A stretch of 42,058 bases of DNA, taken from positions 1-42,058 of the IMG/VR virus record IMGVR_UViG_3300024054_000030; one strand, written 5' to 3'. Numbering within the stretch: the first letter of the stretch is position 1; each line of letters begins with the position of its first letter. This document shows, in pieces, positions 1 through 6,585 of this stretch. The notes under the pieces are model-generated. The model was given only the letters and a program-made list of their open reading frames with translations, was not told where the DNA came from and did no database searches. The translations under genes and the position numbers were made by a program. This DNA comes from a virus.

Positions 1-162
1 AGCGAGGGTGGGAGGTGGGAGACCAGAACCCTCCCTCCACCACACAACCCCCGTCCAGTGGTGGCAGTGAGGTGGGGGAGGTGGGAGGCCGTGGACGGCC
101 AGCCCGAACGGCTCTCTTGATTGAGTAGGTCCCCCTCCTCGCAATTTCCCTCCTCCTCCCCC
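1..162. other. Non-coding leader at the window start
   Basis: No convincing gene is visible here. The stretch is very rich in G and A on the + strand, with GGGAGGTGGGAG-like runs near 10-21 and 76-88. A short hairpin (GGCCG, loop TGGA, CGGCC) spans 88-101. If the molecule is circular this is part of the gap between the two divergent operons and would hold both promoters. No clear leftward promoter could be picked out. Confidence 0.5.
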
Positions 163-178
163 TTGACAGCATGATAGC
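163..178 (+). repeat. 16-nt repeat, inverted copy at 42043-42058
   Basis: TTGACAGCATGATAGC here matches, on the opposite strand, bases 42044-42058 at 14 of 15 positions (TGATAGCATGATAGC). If position 1 follows 42058, the match extends to TTGATAGCATGATAGC, 15 of 16. A 13-base core (CAGCATGATAGCA) also occurs on the minus strand at 40037-40049, over the start codon of a small gene there. The flanking positions at the two operon heads suggest an operator or a promoter element. Confidence 0.5.
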
Positions 179-192
179 ACATGTGGTAGTAG
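163..192 (+). promoter_or_regulatory. Putative rightward promoter
   Basis: TTGACA at 163-168 matches a bacterial -35 box exactly. After 18 bases comes TAGTAG at 187-192, a weak -10 preceded by a TG extension at 184-185. It sits just before the first rightward gene, whose ribosome site is at 234-242. The -35 box lies inside TTGACAGCATGATAGC, which recurs inverted at the other window end, so a repressor could act here. The weak -10 keeps confidence modest. Confidence 0.45.
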
Positions 193-247
193 GGTGGTAT
201 GCGGAATGAATGAGGGCGGTGGGTGGGAACCTGAAGGAGGTGTCGGG

Positions 248-781
248 ATGGCACGGTTGAAGCCGGTGAAGGCTCAGGAGCCTCAGGCGACATACGGGTG
301 GTTGGGGAAGGGTCACAAGGCGTACAAGATGGTGGTGGGGTTGCTGAAGACGTACTACGGGGAGAGGCTGGGGTTGGGTGATGTGCGGCCGGCGTTGCGG
401 AGCGGGGGGAAGGCAGTGAGCTGGGGGGCGAAGCTGTTGTCGGTTCCGGGTCCGCTGCGGGCGTTGCAGTCGGAGGGTCCGACGAACGGGGTGTTGCTGA
501 TCGACGAGGCGTGGTGGAACGGGGCGGGGTTGCGGGAGCAGGAGGGTGTGTTGCACGGGGTGTTGGCGCAGGCGGCGAAGGAGGAGCGGGTGGTGGTGTA
601 CGCGAGCGCCGTGGCGGCGCACGGGGCGTACACGGTGCAGCTGGAGGACGTGGTGCAGCACGGGTACAAGCAGCTGAAGTTGCGGTTGGAGGAGGCGGAG
701 GAGACGTGGGGGATCGGGGAGGGCTCCAAGGGCGGGAAGGTTGAGGGAGAGGTGCTGGCAGCGGCAGCGGGAGGGCAGTGA
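248..781 (+). CDS. Hypothetical protein with a Walker B-like strand
   Basis: A 177-residue protein of unknown function. The start at 248 (MARLKPVKAQ) is chosen over GTG 194 because AAGGAGGTG at 234-242 lies 5 to 7 bases before it. Near residues 94-102 it has GVLLIDEAWW, which looks like a Walker B strand ending in DEA. No Walker A loop is visible in this protein or close by, so ATPase activity is not supported. The C-terminal third is rich in Glu and Lys and probably helical. The codons favour G endings (GTG, TTG, GGG), as in the next few genes and unlike the enzymes after 2313. It is the first gene behind the putative promoter, so early expression is an inference. Confidence 0.7.
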   Translation: MARLKPVKAQEPQATYGWLGKGHKAYKMVVGLLKTYYGERLGLGDVRPALRSGGKAVSWGAKLLSVPGPLRALQSEGPTNGVLLIDEAWWNGAGLREQEGVLHGVLAQAAKEERVVVYASAVAAHGAYTVQLEDVVQHGYKQLKLRLEEAEETWGIGEGSKGGKVEGEVLAAAAGGQ

Positions 782-1035
782 GTGGGCCGATAGGTCGAAG
801 TCGACGGATGGGGTGGTTGGCGAGGTGTTTTGGGCCGCAGCGGGCCTGTAGGGCCATTCCACGGGCGAATGGGGAAGTCGACGACTGAGGGAGTGGCGTG
901 AGTTTGCCCGGCGGGCGGTCGGTTCCGTATCCGGGCCGTGCTGGCGGCTCGTAGAGAAGGCGACGCTGCCGAGGACGCAAGCGAAAGGCCAACCGCCCTA
1001 CCAGCCGGGTGACGGGAGGTCGTGAGGTGCAGAGC
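782..1035 (+). other. 254-nt gap with a possible folded RNA
   Basis: No gene of useful length was found. The longest open stretches with starts are 26 codons (808) and 18 codons (GTG near 900). From about 930 to 1013 the bases can pair as a closed multi-branch element. GCTGGCGG near 942-950 can pair with CCG and CCAGC near 997-1006, and an outer CCGG/CCGG extends the stem. Short inner hairpins (for example CGCAAGCG) and a GNAAA-like GCGAAAGGC stretch sit inside. The string GAAGTCGACG occurs twice, near 798 and 872. This is inference from hand folding; no known RNA family was recognised. Confidence 0.3.
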
Positions 1036-1287
1036 ATGAACTGCAGCTTGTGGAAGCAGTGTCGCAAGCACCCGGTGTTCGGGGTGCAGAGGCTTACCGC
1101 GGCTCGGGCGGACTGTCCGCACTTCGTGGTTGGTGGGATGGTGAACGAGAGGCACAGCCCGTCGATAGGCAGTCCTCACGATGATGGGCGTCCGAGTTGC
1201 GCTATCGTCACGGGAGGCTGGTGTGTCTGCGTGGCCTACGAGCCGGCGGAGGACGGGAGTGTGTCCTCTGAGGCGGGAGGGGTGTGA
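1036..1287 (+). CDS. Small Cys-rich hypothetical protein
   Basis: An 83-residue protein. ATG 1036 is preferred because GAGGTG lies about 8 bases upstream; an earlier GTG at 1009 has no better site. It carries Cys at residues 3 and 9, a DCPHF stretch near 27-31, and a GGWCVCVA segment near 60. These could bind metal but do not form a standard zinc ribbon. Its end runs up to the start of the next gene. No family was recognised. Confidence 0.5.
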   Translation: MNCSLWKQCRKHPVFGVQRLTAARADCPHFVVGGMVNERHSPSIGSPHDDGRPSCAIVTGGWCVCVAYEPAEDGSVSSEAGGV

Positions 1288-1292
1288 GCCCG

Positions 1293-1766
1293 ATGGGGTA
1301 TGACATCCACATCCAGCGGGAGTTGGAGGCCGGTGCGGACATGTACCGGCTGAAGTTCGTGAGGCCAAGAGGGAACTCCTACCCATTTCCGGCGGGCACG
1401 TTGCCGGAGGTACTGTGGCAGGCCAGTTTCCTGAACGAGGAGCACGGGCCGATCCAGGTCATCCTTGACGCTTACGCGCTGGAGGAGGTGGCGGAGCTTG
1501 CCTATGAAGAGCAGTGCTCAGGGATGGACTCATGTGTGAGGTGTCAGGGACGGGGGTGGCATAGCCGGACGGGGGAGAGTCCGTTCGTGCCGGAGAGGGT
1601 GGCTTGCGAGGAGTGCAAGGGTCGGGGCCTAGTGCGACGGGTGGAGGGGACGGTGGAGGACGGGAGCGTGTGTGGGGATGCCCCGTGCGGGGGCGTAGGG
1701 GCATTCTGCGGGGCTCCGAGGGGTGAAGTGGGGCAGGAGGGCCAAGTGGGGGTTGGGAGGGCGTAG
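1293..1766 (+). CDS. CxxCxGxG zinc-finger small phage protein
   Basis: A 157-residue protein starting MGYDIHIQRE, an N-terminus of a type often seen in small phage and accessory proteins. Two DnaJ-like zinc motifs follow: CVRCQGRG and CEECKGRG, about 30 residues apart, which should together bind one zinc ion. No J domain is present, so this is not a DnaJ. The C-terminal 35 residues are Gly/Val-rich and may be disordered. The start could also be GTG 1284, but that lies only 3 bases from the GGGAGG site; ATG 1293 is better spaced. The stop is 1 base before the next ATG. A related Cys-rich gene lies on the other arm at 39746-40045. Confidence 0.7.
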   Translation: MGYDIHIQRELEAGADMYRLKFVRPRGNSYPFPAGTLPEVLWQASFLNEEHGPIQVILDAYALEEVAELAYEEQCSGMDSCVRCQGRGWHSRTGESPFVPERVACEECKGRGLVRRVEGTVEDGSVCGDAPCGGVGAFCGAPRGEVGQEGQVGVGRA

Positions 1767-1767
1767 A

Positions 1768-2103
1768 ATGGCTGTAGCCGCGAGGGAGGGCCATGATGTG
1801 AAGACAGTGCTTGGACGGATCGGTCGCAAGGTGCCTTCGGTGAGCATCGCCATCGCCGATGTGATGCTGGATGTGACGCCTGAGGGGGAGGAGCGTGATG
1901 AGCTTGGGCGTTGGATTGCCTGTGCGGTCAGGGATAAGGTGTTGGTGCTCAGGGAGCGTGGGGATCGGGAACCTGGGACGAAGATGAGCATCGCGAGGGA
2001 GTATCGTCGGCTGTTGGTCGCCCTGTTATGCCATAGGATGGGGGTTGGCTACGAACACGGAAGGGCTCTCTACGCTCGCATTGAGAGTCAGATGCAGGCA
2101 TGA
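1768..2103 (+). CDS. Hypothetical protein
   Basis: A 111-residue protein starting MAVAAREGHD, with GGGAGGGC 7 bases upstream of the ATG. It is mostly helical in appearance, with a basic Arg-rich C-terminal half (SIAREYRRLLVAL, then a short Gly-Tyr-Glu-His segment). No motif was recognised. It sits directly after the zinc-finger gene and before a ribbon-helix-helix gene, so a regulatory or early role is possible but only by position. Confidence 0.6.
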   Translation: MAVAAREGHDVKTVLGRIGRKVPSVSIAIADVMLDVTPEGEERDELGRWIACAVRDKVLVLRERGDREPGTKMSIAREYRRLLVALLCHRMGVGYEHGRALYARIESQMQA

Positions 2104-2131
2104 GCCGCGAGGGAGGGCAGGAGGGGTGTCC

Positions 2132-2323
2132 GTGAGCGAGAAGGTGCTGCAGACGGTGCGTGTGAGCCCTGAACTCCGCAAGCGCCTGAAGCTGTGGAGC
2201 GCCGAGACGAACGAGCCTGCGCAGAAGGTCTTCCTGGAAGGACTCCGGCTCTACGCGGCGAAAGAGGGCCTGGACCTGTCGGGCCTGGAGGACTACGAGG
2301 AGGGGTCGGACAATGGGCGCTGA
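2132..2323 (+). CDS. Ribbon-helix-helix (CopG/Arc-type) regulator
   Basis: A 63-residue protein with a GTG start at 2132, 7 to 8 bases after GGAGG. Residues 5-45 read as one beta strand (LQTVRVSP), a first helix (ELRKRLKLWSAETN) and a second helix (PAQKVFLEGLRLYAAKEG), the arrangement of CopG/Arc/MetJ dimers. Such proteins bind DNA as dimers through the strand. A short acidic tail follows. Its stop overlaps the sulfotransferase start by 11 bases, so it is cotranslated with the glycan block and may autoregulate this operon; that last point is inference. A full-length antisense reading frame here was ignored. Confidence 0.7.
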   Translation: MSEKVLQTVRVSPELRKRLKLWSAETNEPAQKVFLEGLRLYAAKEGLDLSGLEDYEEGSDNGR

Positions 2324-3023
2324 TCCCGTGGGCCCGTTCGGTGGGCCAGGGACCTCGCAGCACGGAGGTCCTCTCTTCGTGACCGGAGCCCCGCGTTCCG
2401 GCACCACGCTGGCGTCGATGTTCCTGAACTGGCACCCCGAGTGCATGATCTTCTACGAGAGCCACCTCCTGCTGGACCTCCTGCAAGGCTTCAAGCCCAA
2501 CTGCGGACCGGCGCCCACCATTCACCTGCCGACGACCTGGAAGGGCGAGCAGGTCACGGCGTACCACTGGGGCTTGCATCAGGTCACGGCGAAGCTGGGG
2601 TTGACCCTGCCGGACCCGGAACTGCAACTGGTGCGCGGGTGTCTGCGTGGGTTGTGGGATCGGTGCTGGACGTGGAAGAAGGTCCTGGGGGACAAGAGCC
2701 CCTACTACGCCTTGACCTGGGAGACGGTGAAGCGGGTGCTGCCGGAGGCGAAGTTCATCGCCCTCATGCGGCCGGAAGCCGAGTGCGTGGAGTCGGTGCT
2801 GGAGCAGGGCTGGGGCTACACGCGCGAGCAGGCCGAAGCCTGGGTGCGGGCGCACTTCGAGGGGCTGACGACCATCCAGGACTGCATCTTCGTCGAGCTG
2901 GAGTGGCTGCAGCGCGACCCGCGGCAAGCCGTGGGGGCTATGCTGGAGTGGGCGGGAGTGGACCCGCAGCGGATGCAGTGGGACGGCGCGCTGGCGGAGA
3001 TGGCGCGCGGGGCGGTGAACTGA
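2313..3023 (+). CDS. Sulfotransferase family protein
   Basis: A 236-residue protein that should transfer a sulfuryl group from PAPS to an acceptor. The 5'-phosphosulfate loop is clear: FVTGAPRSGTTLAS near residues 22-35. The 3'-phosphate site fits R153 and S161 in LMRPEAECVES, with the usual eight-residue spacing. GDKSPYY near 126-132 resembles the loop that closes the active site in Sulfotransfer_3-type enzymes. The acceptor is unknown. Because glycosyltransferases and surface proteins follow in the same run of overlapping genes, a glycan or Tyr on a virion or host surface is the best guess. GAGGAGGGG precedes the ATG. It shows C-ending codons, unlike the genes just before it. Confidence 0.88.
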   Translation: MGADPVGPFGGPGTSQHGGPLFVTGAPRSGTTLASMFLNWHPECMIFYESHLLLDLLQGFKPNCGPAPTIHLPTTWKGEQVTAYHWGLHQVTAKLGLTLPDPELQLVRGCLRGLWDRCWTWKKVLGDKSPYYALTWETVKRVLPEAKFIALMRPEAECVESVLEQGWGYTREQAEAWVRAHFEGLTTIQDCIFVELEWLQRDPRQAVGAMLEWAGVDPQRMQWDGALAEMARGAVN

Positions 3024-3259
3024 TGCTGCGGCGTGTGGCCGAGTGGATCATCGAGCGGTTCTTCGCGCAGCAGTTGGACCGAGCGCTGATCCGCGACCCG
3101 CAGGCGTTCTACCGCTACCTGCGCCGCGCCGGCTACCCGCTTGCAGGAGACACGCTCTTCGTGTACGATGCCCCGCAAGACCGACAGCGGTTCCTGGCAG
3201 CGATCTTCTGGTCGCTGCGACAGTGCCTGAAGGAGCGTGAGCGGAATGTCGGCGCGTAG
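3023..3259 (+). CDS. Small hypothetical protein
   Basis: A 78-residue protein starting MLRRVAEWII, reached through a TGATG overlap with the sulfotransferase stop. It is rich in Arg and aromatic residues and looks all-helical, with a DPQAFYRYLRRAGYP segment in the middle. No motif or membrane segment is evident. The tight coupling on both sides (its end overlaps the next gene by 14 bases) supports it as a real gene. Confidence 0.6.
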   Translation: MLRRVAEWIIERFFAQQLDRALIRDPQAFYRYLRRAGYPLAGDTLFVYDAPQDRQRFLAAIFWSLRQCLKERERNVGA

Positions 3260-3755
3260 CGATCTCTTCGCAGCAGCAGTGAACACGAACCGGACCTTGG
3301 TGACCTCGGCTTCGGAGCCTGCCGTGTGGACGATGGGGGGGCGGGTCCTGTGTCTCCATGCGGTAGGCTCGCGAGTGCGGTTGCGCCAGATCGAGGTGAG
3401 CAGCGCCTCGATTGCGACCGTGACGCTTCGCGTGGGAAGCACCGGGGTCACGAAGACGAATGAGGGCAGCGACGGCACCCCGGTTTCGGTTGGGATCGGC
3501 AACCTCAACCAGGAGGGGAACCGGGCGGCAGCCGCCGTGGCGTACAGTCCGGCCGCCGACAAGTCGAACTACGGCTGCGCCGGCACGGTCTACAACATCC
3601 TGGTGTCGCGCATCATGGCGAACGTGCCGGTCCTCTGGCGCTTCGATCACCACGAGGTGCGGCTCGGGATCAACGGGTCGTGCGTGCTCCGCGTGAGTCC
3701 GGCCAGCAACGGGGATGTCGTCACGGCGACGCTGATCTGGGAGGAGTTGGACTGA
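3246..3755 (+). CDS. Putative virion surface/decoration protein, paralogue 1
   Basis: A 169-residue beta-rich protein (MSARSDLFAA). ATG 3246 is preferred over GTG 3237, which is too near AAGGAG. Its C-terminal half aligns by eye with the protein at 5836-6285. Shared points are an RQIEVS/RRIEVS strand, a GNLNQEG/ANLNGEG turn, VPVLW followed by FDHHEVRL/YDHLEFRL, and a final IWEEL/EWEEL. The two genes flank the glycosyltransferase-radical SAM gene, so they may be its substrates or partners. Low Cys content, many Ser/Thr/Ala and the position among tailspike-like genes suggest a virion surface role; no family name can be given. Confidence 0.65.
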   Translation: MSARSDLFAAAVNTNRTLVTSASEPAVWTMGGRVLCLHAVGSRVRLRQIEVSSASIATVTLRVGSTGVTKTNEGSDGTPVSVGIGNLNQEGNRAAAAVAYSPAADKSNYGCAGTVYNILVSRIMANVPVLWRFDHHEVRLGINGSCVLRVSPASNGDVVTATLIWEELD

Positions 3756-5836
3756 TGGAGGTCCCGCGCAGTGTGGCGATCTTCTCCGGCTGCGGATGGT
3801 CGTGTAGCGGCGGAGCGCAGCGTCCGGTGGCGATGGCCCGGCAGTTGCGAAAGCGGGGCTTCGAGGTCTGGTACTACTCGGAGGTCGATCGACAAGCCTG
3901 CCGGTCGCCCGAAGGCGTGCATGTCATCGGGCAGCAGCGGTTCGACCCGCAGAGCCTGCCCGCCGAAGGCCTAGCGATCTGTTGCCTGCCCCCGTACTTC
4001 CCCTATGTGCAGAAGCTCCACGAACGCGGCTGGAAGGTCCTCTACGACCTGCTCGACGACTGGGAAGCCTTCATCGACGAAGACCACCTGCAGCCGGATG
4101 CCCTGGAACACGAGTCGGCGCTCATCGAGTGCAGCTCGGCTTGCATCGCCTCGGCGCCGAAGCTCCATGACTACCTGCGCGCCCAAGGCGCGAAGCACGT
4201 CGAGCTGATCCTCAACGGCGGGCCGGAAGAACCCGTGACACCGGCGCATCGGGTGAGCGGGCCCGGGATCTATCCCGTGCTGTGCTCGCACCTCTTCGGG
4301 GAGTGGATGGACTGGAAGATCATCGAGGCCGTGACACACCAGCCGGACCTCTTCCTGTCCATCATCGGGAAGTACCACCTGGAGCAGGACTGGACCGGAC
4401 GCCGGATCGATTCCCGCGTGGACGGGTATGCCCCACGGGCGCACTTCCGTGGCGAGCTGCCCTGGGAGTCCGCGCTGAAGTTGATGGCGACCCAGGACTG
4501 CGGCATCATCCCCTTCAAGGGGCGCATCTGCCACTCGGTGGACCCGATCAAGTACTACGACCACCTGGCCTGCGGCCTGTGGACCGTGGCGAGCAGCGAC
4601 CTGTGGCCGATGATCGACCGCAAGTACACGCTCATCGCCAACCGCAGCGACTTCCCCGAAGCAGTGCGGCTGGCCGCCAAGCAGCGCAAGCGAGAGCCCG
4701 TGGACCCGGCCGAAGTGGCGGCCAACGCCTGGTCGGCGCGGGTGGAGTCTCTGTTGGCGTTCCTGGAGCGAGTGCCCGAGCCCGCTTTGGCGGTCCCGGC
4801 AGCGAGACAGAGAGAGTCGAGACCTTCCCCTCGAACTCCCTCCGCGAAACCCTCCCGTTCGCGTGCGGCCGGTCTCGCTGCCGAGGACTGCCGTCTGACT
4901 GCCTCGGTGCAGATCCCGGGGACCTGTCAGATGCAGCCGCAGTGCCCATACTGCAACACGGCGGCGCTCCGGCAGCGCCAGACAGCACTGTCGGCCTCGG
5001 CCGACCAGTGGGCAGACGCGCTGCTGCGCCTGGGCGACCGGCACGGTCCGGTGTACTACACCTTCTGCCACGGGGAGCCGCTGGGCTCCGACGAGTGCAT
5101 CTCCGTGCTGGCGAAGGTGGCGCAGCGCAATCACATCGACGTGGTGACGAACCTGCTGACGCCCGCGAGCCGGTTGCTGCGGCTGCCCCGCAACGGCAAC
5201 CTGGCCTTTGCGACGAGCTTCCATCCGCATGCCTGGCGCAGCGTGGACGAGTTCATGCGCCGTCGCTGGGAGTACGAGATCGGCGGCCTGCGGATGGGCA
5301 CGGTGGGCATCGTGGCCTACCCGCCGCACTTCGACCGGCTCGAAGGTTGGCGGGAGCAGTTTCTGGAGCGCGGGCTGACCGCCGACGCCTTCGTTGTGAT
5401 CCCCTACCACGGAAGCTATCACGGACAGCACTACCCCGCAGCCTACACTGCCAGCCAGCAGTCCGCGCTCCAGACGTACCACCAGCAGAGCTACCTGGGT
5501 GAGTTGCAGGTGCCCATGCGCACATGGGAGCGTTCCCAGGGCCTGCCGTGCCGGACGGGACGGGACTTCGTGTTCATCGAGTGGGACGGGACGGTGCATC
5601 GGTGCACGCAGGGTGGGCAGCCGCTGGGCAACCTCCTGCAAGGGACGCTGAAGCTGAACGCGGGCGCCGAACCGTGCCTGCACGAGACCTGTCCCTGCCC
5701 CGACCTGTGGAAGTACATCGAGCCCGGCACGGTGATCTACCCGCCCGGGGAGTCGCCGCATGAGCGGGCGCTGAGGTTCGCAGCCTACGAGCGACATCGA
5801 CGGGAGCAGATTCGTCTCCCGGTGGAGGTCCGGTGA
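3755..5836 (+). CDS. Glycosyltransferase fused to a radical SAM/SPASM-like domain
   Basis: A 693-residue fusion. Residues 1-340 look like a GT-B glycosyltransferase: an early strand SVAIFSGCGW, a helix SGGAQRPVAMARQLRKRG, a YDLLDDW segment, and a C-terminal half ending YYDHLACGLWTVAS. A Ser/Arg/Pro linker follows (about 345-380). The C-terminal domain opens with C391, C397 and C400 (TCQMQPQCPYC), a CX5CX2C version of the radical SAM cluster site, then HGEP at 439-442, like the GGEP strand that binds SAM. The tail carries IEWDGTVHRC (C617) and CLHETCPC (C641, C646, C648), as in SPASM/twitch auxiliary cluster regions. The start is through TGATG. The reaction is unknown; transfer and modification of one sugar or peptide target is an inference. 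Confidence 0.82.
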   Translation: MEVPRSVAIFSGCGWSCSGGAQRPVAMARQLRKRGFEVWYYSEVDRQACRSPEGVHVIGQQRFDPQSLPAEGLAICCLPPYFPYVQKLHERGWKVLYDLLDDWEAFIDEDHLQPDALEHESALIECSSACIASAPKLHDYLRAQGAKHVELILNGGPEEPVTPAHRVSGPGIYPVLCSHLFGEWMDWKIIEAVTHQPDLFLSIIGKYHLEQDWTGRRIDSRVDGYAPRAHFRGELPWESALKLMATQDCGIIPFKGRICHSVDPIKYYDHLACGLWTVASSDLWPMIDRKYTLIANRSDFPEAVRLAAKQRKREPVDPAEVAANAWSARVESLLAFLERVPEPALAVPAARQRESRPSPRTPSAKPSRSRAAGLAAEDCRLTASVQIPGTCQMQPQCPYCNTAALRQRQTALSASADQWADALLRLGDRHGPVYYTFCHGEPLGSDECISVLAKVAQRNHIDVVTNLLTPASRLLRLPRNGNLAFATSFHPHAWRSVDEFMRRRWEYEIGGLRMGTVGIVAYPPHFDRLEGWREQFLERGLTADAFVVIPYHGSYHGQHYPAAYTASQQSALQTYHQQSYLGELQVPMRTWERSQGLPCRTGRDFVFIEWDGTVHRCTQGGQPLGNLLQGTLKLNAGAEPCLHETCPCPDLWKYIEPGTVIYPPGESPHERALRFAAYERHRREQIRLPVEVR

Positions 5837-6285
5837 TGAAGCACTCGAGCGACGTGTTTGTGGCAGACGCCGGCGGCGTGGCCGGCGCGACGGCCGGAGT
5901 CTACACGCTGGTGCTGAACGCCAACGGGAAGAAGCTGCGTATCCGGCGCATCGAGGTATCGCAGGAGACAGCCGGTAGCGTGGTGATCTCGCGGGCCTTG
6001 GCCTCGGGTGTCTCCGGCGGGGCGGCGGTGACGGAGGCCAACCTCAACGGCGAGGGTTCGGGTCTGCCTACGGCGGTGGCGACCAAGGGGACGCGAACAT
6101 CGGATCACACGGTGGGTAGCCCGGTGACGCTGGAAGCGCAGACAGTGGCCGCCGACGTGCCGGTGCTGTGGATCTACGACCACCTGGAGTTTCGCCTGTC
6201 GGAGTTGCAGGCGCTGTGCATCAAGCAGGTCGTCACGACGAACGACGATCTGTGCTACGCTCACATCGAGTGGGAGGAGCTGTAG
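5836..6285 (+). CDS. Putative virion surface/decoration protein, paralogue 2
   Basis: A 149-residue beta-rich protein (MKHSSDVFVA) started through a TGATG overlap, with GGAGGTC upstream. It is the paralogue of the protein at 3246-3755, sharing the IEVS strand, the NLN-EG turn, the VPVLW-(F/Y)DH-E-RL segment and the WEEL end. Gly, Ala and Val are abundant and no enzyme motif is seen. The pair lies on both sides of the fusion glycosyltransferase. A decoration or fibre-associated role is inferred from composition and context only. Confidence 0.65.
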   Translation: MKHSSDVFVADAGGVAGATAGVYTLVLNANGKKLRIRRIEVSQETAGSVVISRALASGVSGGAAVTEANLNGEGSGLPTAVATKGTRTSDHTVGSPVTLEAQTVAADVPVLWIYDHLEFRLSELQALCIKQVVTTNDDLCYAHIEWEEL

Positions 6286-6287
6286 CC

Positions 6288-6584
6288 ATGCCCATGAAGC
6301 CTACGACTGGCCCTGAGGCCGAGGACGTAGAAGCCAAGATCGCCGACGCGCCGGATGGTGTGGAACTCATCGTGCGCCCGCTCGCCCCCGGCAACGCGCA
6401 CCGGACGCAGCATGTGCGGTACTCGGAGGCGCTGGGCCTCTGTACTCAGCGCGTGGGGAGGTTCGTTGCGAAGCGCGCTGAGGACGGGGAACTCCTCGGC
6501 TACGAGCGTCGTGGCGAGGACGTGTTCGTGGGGGACGCAATCCCCGCCGACCTGAGCGGGACCGTCGTCGTCGAGGAGGGGTGA
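6288..6584 (+). CDS. Hypothetical protein
   Basis: A 98-residue acidic protein starting MPMKPTTGPE. GGAGGAGC precedes the ATG. It has a possible small beta fold (GVELIVRPL, RFVAKRAEDG, GYERRGEDVFVGD) and no known motif. It lies between the second surface paralogue and the tailspike-like gene with gaps of 1 to 2 bases, so it is probably a virion accessory or chaperone; this is position only. Confidence 0.6.
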   Translation: MPMKPTTGPEAEDVEAKIADAPDGVELIVRPLAPGNAHRTQHVRYSEALGLCTQRVGRFVAKRAEDGELLGYERRGEDVFVGDAIPADLSGTVVVEEG

Positions 6585-6585
6585 C

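Noticed and set aside
782-1035. tRNA gene
   Set aside because: A GGTTCC-type string near 925 could be a T arm, but no matching acceptor stem or anticodon arm could be built.
355-1386. 343-codon frame on the minus strand near the window start
   Set aside because: Ser/Pro/Thr/Arg-rich antisense product, and it would oppose three genes with good ribosome sites.
1293-1766. DnaJ chaperone
   Set aside because: Only CxxCxGxG-type motifs are present; there is no J domain with HPD.
3971-5797. 608-codon open frame on the minus strand
   Set aside because: It is a mirror of the glycosyltransferase-radical SAM gene. Its protein is Arg/Val/Leu/His/Gln-rich with no motif and no ribosome site, as expected for antisense of GC-rich coding DNA.
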